This document shows positions 17,211 through 27,604 of a DNA stretch of 64,000 nucleotides, piece after piece. The stretch covers positions 2,356,001 to 2,420,000 of the forward strand of contig NZ_RBKX01000001.1 of NCBI RefSeq assembly GCF_003634615.1, written 5' to 3'. Position numbers and translations under genes: made by a program. This stretch comes from Flavobacterium sp. 102 (lineage in GTDB: Bacteria > Bacteroidota > Bacteroidia > Flavobacteriales > Flavobacteriaceae). Positions within the stretch are counted from its first letter, which is position 1. The number at the start of each line of letters is the position of its first letter. The notes beneath the pieces are model-generated. The model saw nothing but the letters and a program-made list of their open reading frames with translations, was not told the DNA's origin and did no database searches.

Positions 17211-20200
17211 ATGAAAACAGATAGTTGTAAAAATTCGTTGGTAAAATCATTTTTGGCTTTATTAAATGCTAAATCTAGTTCTTTTTTATTCCTTATCTTT
17301 TTGTTGAGCAGCTCACTTTTTGCACAAAATCCAATTGTAGCAGAGAATGCTAATCAAGGAAATCCTGCTTCAGAATGGGATATAGTAGGTTCGGGAGATT
17401 TGAGTATTCAAGGTTTTGCTACAGATATTAGTGTGAATACAGGAGAAACCATTGATTTCAAAATTGATTGTAAAGCACCACAGACAAACTTTACCATAAA
17501 GATATATCGATTGGGTTACTACAATAACGACGGTGGTCGATTGATTGCTGATTTAGGTTCTTTTGCAGGAACCATTCAACCATCACCATTATATGAAGTG
17601 GCTACAGGAAAAACCGATTGTAGTAATTGGAGTGTTTCGGCTTCATGGAATACTACAGGTGCGGTATCCGGACTTTTTCTTGCTAAGTTAACACGAGCCG
17701 ATAATAATGGTTCAAGTCATATAGCTTTCATTATTCGAAATGATGGTGTTCCAAGTGACATGCTTTTTAAAACGTCGGATACTACTTGGCAAGCTTATAA
17801 CGGTTATGGAGGCAATAGTTTATATGTAAACAATTCCGGCATTTCAGTTCCCGGTTCGAATCGCGCTACAAAAGTAAGTTATAATCGCCCGTTTTACACT
17901 CGCGGTGGCGGTGGCGGAAGTAGTTCATCAGAAGATTGGCTTTTTGATTCAGAATATCCAATGATACGTTGGTTGGAACGAAATGGCTATAATGTTTCTT
18001 ATACTACAGATGTCGATATGGATCGGAATACAACTGCTATAACACCGAGTTTGCACAAAGTCCTTTTATCGGTTGGACATGATGAATATTGGTCAGCCGC
18101 TGAGCGAACAAAGTTTGAAAATGCTCGTGATGCCGGTGTTCATCTAGGTTTTTTTAGTGGGAATGAAGTCTATTGGAAAACCCGTTGGGAAGATAATCAC
18201 CGTACTTTGGTTTGTTACAAAGAAGGAGGTTCAGGAGAAAATCAATGCGGATTTAAATGCGATACTTCAACGCCAATTTGGACAGGTTTATGGCGAGATG
18301 GTAGTCCAACAAATTACCCAGGAAGTGATGCAGGTCGACCAGAAAATGCTTTGACCGGTCAAATCAGTTGGGGTGACGCAACAGGTTCAATAGTGGTTCC
18401 GGATACTTATAAAAATCTTAGGTTTTGGAGAAACACGAGTATTGCTAGTTTAGGCGAAGGTCAATCCGTAACATTACCTTATGGAACTTTGGGCTATGAA
18501 TTTGATTTCGAACAATTCCATGCTTTCTATCCACCTGGTAGAGTAACGCTTTCAAGTACTTTTTTAGTAGGTAAGAATCATAAACTTTCGATGTACAGAC
18601 ATACTAGTGGCGCACTAGTTTTTGGAGCAGGAACCGTACAGTGGAGTTGGGGTTTAGATGAACATCACGATAGAGGAAATGAACCGCCAAGTCAGGATAT
18701 GCAACAAGCTACACTTAATGTTTTTACAGATATGGGTGTTTTGCCGGCAACAGTACAACCGGAATTAATTATCTCAAATCCTATCAATGTAAATCCACCT
18801 GTTTCAGTAATTGGTTCTCCTGTAAATAATTCAATTTTGCCACAGAACAGTCAAGTAACTATTTCAGGAACAGCTTCGGATACCGATGGCGCAGTTGCCG
18901 GTGTTGAAGTTTCTGTTGATGGAGGAACAACTTGGAATGTAGCTGTTGGGATGACCAATTGGAGTTATTCTTGGATTCCGACTGCTCAAGGCTTGGTAAC
19001 CATTCAGACCAGAGCTTTTGATGACAACGGCAATATTGAAACACCGGGAGAAGGTATCACTATTACTATTGGTGAACCGGAACCAATTGTTTGTCCGTGT
19101 TCTATTTTTGCAAGTACCAGCACTCCGACACTTCATGAAAATGATGGTCAGCCTATTGAAGTTGGGATGAAGTTTAAATCCGCTGTCGATGGCTTTATCA
19201 CCGGAATTCGTTTTTATAAAGCGATAGGCGATAATGGTACACATACCGGAAATTTATGGGATTCAAACCAAACATTGTTGGCCTCGGTGCTATTTACAGG
19301 AGAATCTTCCAGTGGATGGCAAGAAGCTACTTTTACTTCGCCAGTAGCCATTAATGCAAATCAGACTTATGTTATTTCTTATCATAGTAGTGAGAATCGA
19401 TATACTTCTACATCGGCTTATTTTACATCGGCTGTAATTACCGGAAATCTTACTGCTTTGGCAGATGGAACAGACGGACCAAATGGTGTGTATGTTTATA
19501 CCCAAAATTCGGCTTTTCCATCACAAACTTATCAAGCCAGTAATTATTGGGTTGATGTTGTTTTCAACACTGAAGCCACCGATACAACTTCGCCTTCGAT
19601 TACACAAGTGCAACCTGTTGAAGAGGCTACTTTAGTTTCTTACACAACAACGGTAAGTGCCACTTTTAGTGAAAATATAAATGCTACGACCTTAAATGAA
19701 GCTTCTTTCGAACTTCGTGATAGTGAAAATAATTTAGTTCCTGCTACGGTTGTTTATACTAATGGAACTAAGACAGCAACACTAACGCCAACAAATCCAT
19801 TAAATTTTTCAACTGCTTATACTGCAATATTAAAATCAGGCATTGAAGATTTATCAGGAAATGCTATTCAAACTGATTATTCATGGACTTTTACAACGGC
19901 TGCTGAATTGCAACCCAATCCAATTCCAACACCTGATGGTCCCGGTGGTCCAATTTTAATCATTAGTTCGGCCTCCAATCCTTTCAGTCGATATACTATT
20001 GAAATACTCAGGGCTGAAGGAATTAATCAATTTAAAGCTTTGGACATTTCTCAAGTGAATGAAACTGTTTTAGCGCAATACGATGTAGCTATTTTAGGTG
20101 AAATGGCTATCGATGCTTCTCAAAGTTCAATGTTTAACGATTGGGTTACTTCGGGTAAAACGCTGATTGCCTTTAAACCGGATGAAGACTTGTTCCCTTT

Positions 20201-23200
20201 AATGGGTATTGCTTCTGTTTCCGGAACATTATCTGATCAATATTTGTTAATTAATACTGCTTCCGGACCGGGTGTTGGTTTGGTTGATCAAACTATTCAA
20301 TACCATTCAAATGCTGATTTGTATACTTTAAATGACGCTTTTGCAATAGCAACATTGTATTCGTCAGCTAATACTGCCACTTCAAATCCGGCTGTTACTT
20401 TTAAAAATGTAGGATCAGGAAAAGCCATTGCTTTTGCATATGATTTAGCCAAATCAATTGTCTATACTCGTCAAGGTAATCCATCTTGGGCCGGTCAACA
20501 AAGAGATGATCAAAATGACGGTAATATTCGTTCCAATGACTTGTTCCAACCGGATTGGATTGATTTTGATAAAATAGCGATTCCGCAAGCCGATGAACAA
20601 CAACGTTTATTATCTAACATTATTCTTCAGAGTAATTTGGACATAATGCCATTGCCACGTTTTTGGTTTTTGCCACGGAAGTTAAAAGCCGCCGTTGTAA
20701 TGACCGGTGACGATCATGGAAATAATGGAACTGCCGGACGATTTGATTATTATTTGAGTTTCGGAAATAACACGGCTGAGGATGTTTTAAATTGGAGAGC
20801 GATTCGCGGTACTTCTTATATTTATCCAAGTACGCCATTAAGCAATACTGACGCCGCTGCTTATGAAGCGCAAGGTTTTGAAATAGCATTACATGTAAAC
20901 TCGGGATGTAATGTGTATACTTATTCCGGATTGCAATCATCATTTGCTAACCAAATGACCGATTTTAATAATAAATATACCAATTTATCAGCGGCTAAAA
21001 CCCATCGCACCCATTGTATTTCATGGAGTGATTGGGCAAGTAAGCCAAAAGTGGAGATAGCCAATGGCATTCGATTAAACACAGATTATTATTATTGGCC
21101 GGCTTCTTGGGTTCAAAATCGTCCTGGAATGTTTACCGGTTCCGGAATGCCAATGCGCTTTGCGGATTTAGACGGAACTATAATAGACAATTACCAATTG
21201 ACCACTCAAATGCCTGACGAATCGGGATTGAATGTGGCTAATTTTATCAATACTTTATTAGATAATGCGCAAGGAAGTTTAGGTTACTATGGTGTCTTTT
21301 GTGCCAATATGCATACAGATAATAATAATCCAGGCGATCAATCTGTTGTGGGAAGCAATGCCATTATTGCTTCGGCTATTGCTCATAATGTTCCTGTAAT
21401 TTCAGCCAAGCAGATGTTAACATGGTTGGATAGCAGAAACGCTTCTACTTATTCTAATCTGGCTTTTGCCAATAATATATTAAGTTTTACGATGGCACAA
21501 GCTTCAGGCGCTCACCAATTACAAGGAATGCTGCCGGTAAGTTCTTCCAATGGTGAATTGATCAGTTTACAACTTGAAGGTTCTCCCGTTGCCTATACTA
21601 CGGAAGTAATTAAAGGAATAAATTATGCTTTTTTTGAGGCAGCATCGGGAAATTATACGGCAACTTATGGTGTTGATATTCTTTCACCCATAATTAGTAA
21701 TGTTGTTGCAACACCAAATAATGATGGAACTGCAACAATAACTTGGAATACCGACGAGCCATCAACTTCAGTAGTTTATTTAGGAACTCATGAAGAAAAT
21801 CTTGCTTTAACTCATTCAAGTAGTGCTTTAGTGACTAATCATTCAGTTATATTAACCAATTTAAATTTAAATACAACTTACTACTTTAGAGTAACTTCTG
21901 TTGATGCTGTTGATAATAGTACAATACAGCCTATTGCTCCTGAAAATATGAATTTTGTGATGCCGGCCGGACCTTGTGCTTTAGACACCAGCAGTGCTGA
22001 TTTTAATATGGGAACAATTGCCAATACAATGGTGATTGATACTGAAGGCGGTGGATTGAGTTTAAATGCAATAATCAATGAAGCGTTTAATGGGTCAAGT
22101 TTTCCAAGTGGTTGGTCAAGTTTTGCTTGGACAGGAGGAACAACTTCTGTTTCGGGTGGTGCTGTAACGGTTGATGGTGCCCGATTCAATACTGTATCTC
22201 CTACAACTGTTTTCGGACCGGGAAGTTCAATGGAGTTTGTGGCTACTTTTGGATCTGCCTCATTCCAACATGTTGGTTTTGGAGCCGGAACAGATGCCAC
22301 AGATTCGAATGGAATTTATACCGGACAATCCGCTTGGGCAATGTTCAGTACCGGAAATCAATCGTCGGTCTTAAGAGCCAGAACCTCTTTAAATGGGGTA
22401 ACTTCTGTTGATGTTAATTTACCCGGAAGTTTATTAGATTCTCCTCATTTGTATAAAATTGAATGGGAAGCGTCGGCTGTCAAATATTACGTAGACGGAA
22501 CTTTGGTTCATACCGAAGCGATTACTATCGGAGGAACTATGCGTCCGGCAATCAGCGATTATAATGCCGGAGGTCCGAGTGTTAGTGTAGATTGGATAAG
22601 AGTTTCACCTTTTGCTTCATCTGGCACCTTCATTTCCAGAATTTTTGATGCCGGAAATATTATTCAATGGCAAAATGCTAGTTGGAATGCTTCAGTTCCT
22701 TCAGGAACTACTTTACAAATTTCCCAACGCCAATCTAATTCCAGCGAAGATATTTTGAATGCGACTTGGTTTACCATACCTTCAAGTGGAACTTTTGTTG
22801 GAGGAATTTCTCAGTATATCCAATACAAAGCAGATTTTGCAACTACAAATAATACTGTATCACCCGTTTTAAAAGAAATCAGTTTTGTCTGTGGTGATGC
22901 TCCTTTAAGCGCTCCAGTTATTATGATGCAACCCACAGCTCAAGAAGCTTGCGGCGGTACTGAACTGACTTTTTCGTCTTTGGCTATAGGAAATCCAACA
23001 CCAACAGTACAATGGCAAGAAAGTACGGATAATGGAACGACTTGGTTAGATATTGAGGATGCAACAAGTGAGAGTCTAGCATTGAATATTAGTTCAGAAG
23101 ATAATGGCAATCAATACAAAGCAATTTGGACAAATACAGTAGGAAGTGTTACTAGTGATGAAGCTGCCCTGACTGTTAAGTTAAACCCAACCGCCACTTT

Positions 23201-26200
23201 AAGCGCTGCTAGTCTTACTATTTGCCCTGGTGAAAATATAGCTTTAGAATTAACAGAAGCCTCCGGAGTTTCTCCTTATACTTTGGTCGTAAATGGTATA
23301 ACCTATTCAAATGTTCAGATTGGTGAGACATTTGCTAATTTTAATGTGGAAGAAATCAGTATTTGGAACGATTCAGATATACCGGCTAATCCTAGTGTTA
23401 CTGATAATCTGCCTATCGAGGTTGGAACTAAATTTAGATCAACTATCGAAGGTTTTATCACCGGAATCCGTTTTTATAAAGGACTTACCAATACAGGAGC
23501 GCATACGGCTAATTTATGGAACGCTAACGGTTCACTATTAGCCAGTGCTTTATTTACGGCTGAAACAGCTAGTGGCTGGCAAGAAGTGCGTTTTGCAACT
23601 CCTGTTCCTATACAAGCCAATACAACATACATCGCTTCTTATTTTTCACAAGACGGCTTTTTTGCAATCGATGCAGGTTACTTTGCCAGTAATGGTCAGA
23701 CCAATGGTGTTTTGACTGCTTTACAATCAGGAATTGATGGGGCAAATGGGGTTTACCGTTATGGAGGAGGATTTCCAAATTCGGGCAATACAGCTAATTA
23801 TTGGGTAGATGTATTATTTTCTCAAGCAGATAATAATTCATTGGTTTATTCATTAACCAATATTATTGATGCCGAAGGATGTGAAAATACGGGTAGTCCA
23901 GTGAGCAGTGTTTTTGTGACAAAAGCCTCTTTGCCGGAAGGAACAATTTCACCGACTCAAACAACTTTATGTTCGGGCAGTGATATTAATTTAGTTTTTG
24001 AATCGACAGCCGGAAACGGACCTTTTTCTTTAGTTATTAATGGAAATACTTATGCAGACATTACGAGCGGAATACCGTTCTCTGTTGGAGTAGCTAACCA
24101 TGTGCCTTCATCTAACTCAATTTGGAATACCAGCACTATTGGCGGCTCACAATCGGTAGACAATGCACCAACAGAATTAGGGGTAAAAATCAAATCTTCT
24201 ATCGATGGTACCATAAGCGGTATTCGTTTTTATAAAACAGGTACTGAAATATTGAACTTCACGGGATCATTATGGACTGTTGGGAATGAAACTACCCCAA
24301 TAGCCACGGCAAATTATTTAAGTGATAATACACCGGGTTGGAAAGAAATTGTTTTTGCTACTCCTGTTCCCATAACGGCTGGAGTGAGTTATGTGGCTTC
24401 TTATTTTTCTCCAAATCCTAACTATTATGCTTATACAGCAAATGGTCTGGCTGTTCCTTTTGTAAATTCAACACTAACAGCAGAAGCAAGTTATTACAAG
24501 CAACCAGGTACCGGATATCCTGCAACAAGCAGTAGTGCTAATTATTGGGTAGATGTTATTTTTAATAGTAATTCAAGCACCGGTAATTACACTTTAACCT
24601 CTATCACAAGTGCTGCCGGGTGTAGTACAATACTTGATTCTCCCATTACAGTTCCGGGCATTATTATTTATCCTAGCTTTACCCCAACAGTTTCTTTAGA
24701 GAGCAATGATGTAGATAATACTTTTGCTTATGGTACAACTGTTACTTTTACTGCCCATGCGGATAATTTAGGTGGCGGTATTGTAAGTTATGATTTTAAG
24801 GTAAATGGCGTATCGGTTCAAAATGGCGCTTCAAATACTTTTGTTGTTGGTAATTTGGCCAACGGTAATCAAGTTAGTGTGACTATTAGTGTAGCAGGAG
24901 ATATTTGTCTATCGACTACTACCGTTAATAGTAATGTTATTTCTAATGTTGTAACAGGTGCTTATTTAAGCCATATCACTAATTTTTGTGGTTTAACGTT
25001 GCCAGCAATAGATTCAAGAATCAAATGTTCCATTCCAAGTGGTGTTGTAGGTACTTTAGGTTACCGATTTAAAGTAAGAAACAATGCTACCAATGCAACA
25101 GCTACCGTAGATAGTAGTATTGCCAACTTTAACTTAACCATGACTAATATTTATGCTTTTGGGACTTCTTATAGTGTTCAAGTAGCAGCAGTGGTTAATA
25201 GCATAGAACAACCTTATAGTAGTGTATGCATCATTACTACTCCGAGTCTTCCTACTAACCAATTAACCTCTTTATGTGGCCAAACGTTAGAGGCATTGAA
25301 TACAAGAATTTATGCTTCAACGGTTTTAGGTACTCAGCTTTACAGATGGCGCGTTGCTTTGACTACCGCACCGACAACTTATTATGAATATACTTCTGTA
25401 TCTTCAAGTTTTCGATTGACTAATGTTCCCGGTTTACCGGTTTCTTTTGGTAAAAGTTATTTAGTGGCAGTTCAATCAGATATTATGGTTAACGGATCTT
25501 TGGTTACTACAGATTATGGTTTTGAGTGTACAGTAAGTACTCCACCGGTTTCAGTCATAAGTGTGTCAGCAAATCAATGTGGTCAAACTTTATCTAATAT
25601 TTTAGACAGAATTTATATCAATTCGGTACCCAATGCGGTTAATTATACCTATCGGGTTAGAAAATTCGGAACAGCTTCAGATTATGATTTTACAACTACT
25701 GCTACAAGTTTCCGTTTGAATAGTTTCCCTGGTTTGTCTTTGACCTTTGAGTCACAATATTATGTGTCAGTGTCAGTCAAGATTCAAATCGATGGAGTTA
25801 CTTATGATTCACCATTTAGTACTCCATGTTTGATAGGAACACCGGAATTTATTACTGTTGGACTCAAAGAGTCACAATGTGATAATGGCGATGAGGAGAA
25901 TCCGGAACCCTATGAGGTTACTTCATCGAGTGAAAATATTTATTGTGAGTTTGTATCAGGAGCCTCCTATGAATTTTTGTTGCAAAAAATAGTTGGCGGA
26001 GTACCGCAAGAAGCACCTTTATCGATAGTTCGTTCAGGAAACTTCTTTAACTTGAATATGTTTACAGGAGTAGAAGCAGCTACTGATTATTTGGTTTTTG
26101 TAAAATTGATTTACTATGGCGAAGGTAAAGCAGGAAAGAATTGTTCTATACGAACACCATCATTAGCTTCAAAAATGATTCAGTCTGCATTTGAAGTTAA

Positions 26201-26432
26201 AGCTTATCCAAACCCATTTGATAACAGTTTCTTAGTTGGCGTGTCTACACAAAGTCAATCCTCTGTAAGTGTAAAGGTTTATGATATGTTAGGAAGATTA
26301 GTTGAATCTTATGAAGCTACTTCTTCAGAATTAGCCACTTTACAAATAGGAAGTAGATACCCAAGTGGTGTTTACAATGTTATCATTAAACAAGATGATG
26401 AGGTCAAAACCTTAAAAGTAGTTAAGAGATAG
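17211..26432 (+). CDS. Giant secreted multidomain protein with T9SS sorting domain, 3073 aa
   Basis: A signal peptide ends near SSLFAQ (~39). Residues ~60-520 resemble the large subunit of N,N-dimethylformamidase, with the SVGHDEYWS segment. An Ig-like segment (~540-620) and the first of three DUF4082-type units (~628-786) follow. An SbsA-type Ig domain (~794-897) and a ThuA/glutamine-amidotransferase-like stretch (~912-1074) come next. Then comes a NodB-like deacetylase-like region (~1147-1430, Asp1167-Asp1168, His1228, His1265, His1268). Fibronectin III (~1490-1580), a LamG-like region (~1588-1804) and an Ig domain (~1901-1990) come next, then two more DUF4082 units (~2048-2204, ~2300-2454). 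Four repeats opening CGxTL or similar (~2588-2984) precede a type A sorting domain (~2994-3073, AYPNPF). It is likely secreted by T9SS and may modify or bind surface polysaccharide. Domain calls are by eye. Confidence 0.85.
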   Translation: MKTDSCKNSLVKSFLALLNAKSSSFLFLIFLLSSSLFAQNPIVAENANQGNPASEWDIVGSGDLSIQGFATDISVNTGETIDFKIDCKAPQTNFTIKIYRLGYYNNDGGRLIADLGSFAGTIQPSPLYEVATGKTDCSNWSVSASWNTTGAVSGLFLAKLTRADNNGSSHIAFIIRNDGVPSDMLFKTSDTTWQAYNGYGGNSLYVNNSGISVPGSNRATKVSYNRPFYTRGGGGGSSSSEDWLFDSEYPMIRWLERNGYNVSYTTDVDMDRNTTAITPSLHKVLLSVGHDEYWSAAERTKFENARDAGVHLGFFSGNEVYWKTRWEDNHRTLVCYKEGGSGENQCGFKCDTSTPIWTGLWRDGSPTNYPGSDAGRPENALTGQISWGDATGSIVVPDTYKNLRFWRNTSIASLGEGQSVTLPYGTLGYEFDFEQFHAFYPPGRVTLSSTFLVGKNHKLSMYRHTSGALVFGAGTVQWSWGLDEHHDRGNEPPSQDMQQATLNVFTDMGVLPATVQPELIISNPINVNPPVSVIGSPVNNSILPQNSQVTISGTASDTDGAVAGVEVSVDGGTTWNVAVGMTNWSYSWIPTAQGLVTIQTRAFDDNGNIETPGEGITITIGEPEPIVCPCSIFASTSTPTLHENDGQPIEVGMKFKSAVDGFITGIRFYKAIGDNGTHTGNLWDSNQTLLASVLFTGESSSGWQEATFTSPVAINANQTYVISYHSSENRYTSTSAYFTSAVITGNLTALADGTDGPNGVYVYTQNSAFPSQTYQASNYWVDVVFNTEATDTTSPSITQVQPVEEATLVSYTTTVSATFSENINATTLNEASFELRDSENNLVPATVVYTNGTKTATLTPTNPLNFSTAYTAILKSGIEDLSGNAIQTDYSWTFTTAAELQPNPIPTPDGPGGPILIISSASNPFSRYTIEILRAEGINQFKALDISQVNETVLAQYDVAILGEMAIDASQSSMFNDWVTSGKTLIAFKPDEDLFPLMGIASVSGTLSDQYLLINTASGPGVGLVDQTIQYHSNADLYTLNDAFAIATLYSSANTATSNPAVTFKNVGSGKAIAFAYDLAKSIVYTRQGNPSWAGQQRDDQNDGNIRSNDLFQPDWIDFDKIAIPQADEQQRLLSNIILQSNLDIMPLPRFWFLPRKLKAAVVMTGDDHGNNGTAGRFDYYLSFGNNTAEDVLNWRAIRGTSYIYPSTPLSNTDAAAYEAQGFEIALHVNSGCNVYTYSGLQSSFANQMTDFNNKYTNLSAAKTHRTHCISWSDWASKPKVEIANGIRLNTDYYYWPASWVQNRPGMFTGSGMPMRFADLDGTIIDNYQLTTQMPDESGLNVANFINTLLDNAQGSLGYYGVFCANMHTDNNNPGDQSVVGSNAIIASAIAHNVPVISAKQMLTWLDSRNASTYSNLAFANNILSFTMAQASGAHQLQGMLPVSSSNGELISLQLEGSPVAYTTEVIKGINYAFFEAASGNYTATYGVDILSPIISNVVATPNNDGTATITWNTDEPSTSVVYLGTHEENLALTHSSSALVTNHSVILTNLNLNTTYYFRVTSVDAVDNSTIQPIAPENMNFVMPAGPCALDTSSADFNMGTIANTMVIDTEGGGLSLNAIINEAFNGSSFPSGWSSFAWTGGTTSVSGGAVTVDGARFNTVSPTTVFGPGSSMEFVATFGSASFQHVGFGAGTDATDSNGIYTGQSAWAMFSTGNQSSVLRARTSLNGVTSVDVNLPGSLLDSPHLYKIEWEASAVKYYVDGTLVHTEAITIGGTMRPAISDYNAGGPSVSVDWIRVSPFASSGTFISRIFDAGNIIQWQNASWNASVPSGTTLQISQRQSNSSEDILNATWFTIPSSGTFVGGISQYIQYKADFATTNNTVSPVLKEISFVCGDAPLSAPVIMMQPTAQEACGGTELTFSSLAIGNPTPTVQWQESTDNGTTWLDIEDATSESLALNISSEDNGNQYKAIWTNTVGSVTSDEAALTVKLNPTATLSAASLTICPGENIALELTEASGVSPYTLVVNGITYSNVQIGETFANFNVEEISIWNDSDIPANPSVTDNLPIEVGTKFRSTIEGFITGIRFYKGLTNTGAHTANLWNANGSLLASALFTAETASGWQEVRFATPVPIQANTTYIASYFSQDGFFAIDAGYFASNGQTNGVLTALQSGIDGANGVYRYGGGFPNSGNTANYWVDVLFSQADNNSLVYSLTNIIDAEGCENTGSPVSSVFVTKASLPEGTISPTQTTLCSGSDINLVFESTAGNGPFSLVINGNTYADITSGIPFSVGVANHVPSSNSIWNTSTIGGSQSVDNAPTELGVKIKSSIDGTISGIRFYKTGTEILNFTGSLWTVGNETTPIATANYLSDNTPGWKEIVFATPVPITAGVSYVASYFSPNPNYYAYTANGLAVPFVNSTLTAEASYYKQPGTGYPATSSSANYWVDVIFNSNSSTGNYTLTSITSAAGCSTILDSPITVPGIIIYPSFTPTVSLESNDVDNTFAYGTTVTFTAHADNLGGGIVSYDFKVNGVSVQNGASNTFVVGNLANGNQVSVTISVAGDICLSTTTVNSNVISNVVTGAYLSHITNFCGLTLPAIDSRIKCSIPSGVVGTLGYRFKVRNNATNATATVDSSIANFNLTMTNIYAFGTSYSVQVAAVVNSIEQPYSSVCIITTPSLPTNQLTSLCGQTLEALNTRIYASTVLGTQLYRWRVALTTAPTTYYEYTSVSSSFRLTNVPGLPVSFGKSYLVAVQSDIMVNGSLVTTDYGFECTVSTPPVSVISVSANQCGQTLSNILDRIYINSVPNAVNYTYRVRKFGTASDYDFTTTATSFRLNSFPGLSLTFESQYYVSVSVKIQIDGVTYDSPFSTPCLIGTPEFITVGLKESQCDNGDEENPEPYEVTSSSENIYCEFVSGASYEFLLQKIVGGVPQEAPLSIVRSGNFFNLNMFTGVEAATDYLVFVKLIYYGEGKAGKNCSIRTPSLASKMIQSAFEVKAYPNPFDNSFLVGVSTQSQSSVSVKVYDMLGRLVESYEATSSELATLQIGSRYPSGVYNVIIKQDDEVKTLKVVKR

Positions 26433-26452
26433 TATAAGCCAATTAAAAAATA

Positions 26453-27514
26453 TTATTGTAAATCTTTATGATGATAGTAATTAATCAGTAAGTCAACAAA
26501 CTTACTATAACTGTCAATCCCATCTTCTTGTTGGTTTGACTTTAAGTATTGGTCATAAAAAGCATGAAAAGTTTTGTCAATAAAAGTGTCATATTGTTGC
26601 CAAAACTTTTTGCTTTCTTTGAAATTTTCCAGAATTCCAAGATTGATTTTGGTTTTTAAACGTTCGAATTCCTTTTCGTTTTTCATGCCAATATTCGTCA
26701 TACAATAGCGTAAAGCCGATGTCAAAGCGGAATATTGAAAATACAAATCCTCATTTTTAATGCAAGCCATAAACCCAATAAAATTACATTCGCTTTCGCT
26801 ACCAAAGCCTATTTGGTGTGCCATTTCGTGGCAAACGACATTGGGGAAACCAAACATGGGTAATTTGTCATTGACTTGGGCTTCATTGGTAAACGGATTC
26901 AAATAACCACCAAATCCCATATAAGTCAGCGGTAAACTGATTAGCGATTTCTTTCTGCTTGGGATTTCGTAGGTAAAGATTGGATATTGTTTGGCCAAAT
27001 GATCATACCCATTTTGGGACATTTTAAAAATACTGTCTTGCGAATAAGGATTGACTACTTTCTTAGTGCTGTCTTTGGTTATGGCGAATTGTACTTCGTT
27101 GGTTTTGACAATCAATTTTTCGGTAAAGGCTATTAATTCTTTCTCAGTGTATTCTCTTTTGATGCTCATTTTTTCGAAAAGCGGCACACGATAATAGTTG
27201 AAAGCCCAAAGGAAATGAAACATGAAATACATTACAGCAACAAAACTTAAAGTAGCCCAAATCTTGTCTTTCCAATTCAGTTTTCGATTCTTGAAAAACC
27301 AGTAAATACAGTAGATGATGGTGATTCCATAAATAATATCGCCTACAGAAAAAGGAATTTTACCCAAAATGGTTCTGGAAAAATGGGAAATCCAAACGTA
27401 CAAACTATTACTGTAAAAACGCTCTACCGTTACCGGAAAAAAGGCTAGGATTTTCAGAAAGAGAATCTGAATTAGAAGAAATAATGGAAGTAGGTGTTTG
27501 CGTTTCAAGGTCAA
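26453..27514 (-). CDS. DUF3810 membrane protein with zinc-protease motif
   Basis: A 353-residue protein of the DUF3810 family common in Bacteroidota and Firmicutes. Three membrane helices (~9-27, ~55-75, ~86-108) precede a soluble domain. That domain has an HExxH motif at 229-233 (CHEMAHQIGFGSESECNF). The downstream glutamate in SESE is a possible third zinc ligand, as in gluzincin-type peptidases. Protease activity is likely from the motif but not established for the family. It is convergent with the giant gene, only 20 bases apart with no clear hairpin between. Confidence 0.85.
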   Translation of the reverse strand: MTLKRKHLLPLFLLIQILFLKILAFFPVTVERFYSNSLYVWISHFSRTILGKIPFSVGDIIYGITIIYCIYWFFKNRKLNWKDKIWATLSFVAVMYFMFHFLWAFNYYRVPLFEKMSIKREYTEKELIAFTEKLIVKTNEVQFAITKDSTKKVVNPYSQDSIFKMSQNGYDHLAKQYPIFTYEIPSRKKSLISLPLTYMGFGGYLNPFTNEAQVNDKLPMFGFPNVVCHEMAHQIGFGSESECNFIGFMACIKNEDLYFQYSALTSALRYCMTNIGMKNEKEFERLKTKINLGILENFKESKKFWQQYDTFIDKTFHAFYDQYLKSNQQEDGIDSYSKFVDLLINYYHHKDLQ

Positions 27515-27567
27515 TTTTTAAAATGTAAATATAATCACAATTCAATTTCTATAGCCGTTAAACTTTG

Positions 27568-27575
27568 TAACTTTG
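27568..27575 (+). promoter_or_regulatory. Candidate -7 element of pepD
   Basis: TAACTTTG matches TAnnTTTG and lies 29 bases before the pepD ATG. No -33 TTG is obvious. Confidence 0.45.
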
Positions 27576-27604
27576 TGCCTCGACATTTAAAAAATACAAC
27601 TATA

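Noticed and set aside
21881..22300. A 139-residue minus-strand ORF in the giant gene.
   Set aside because: Shadow frame inside a clear multidomain coding sequence.
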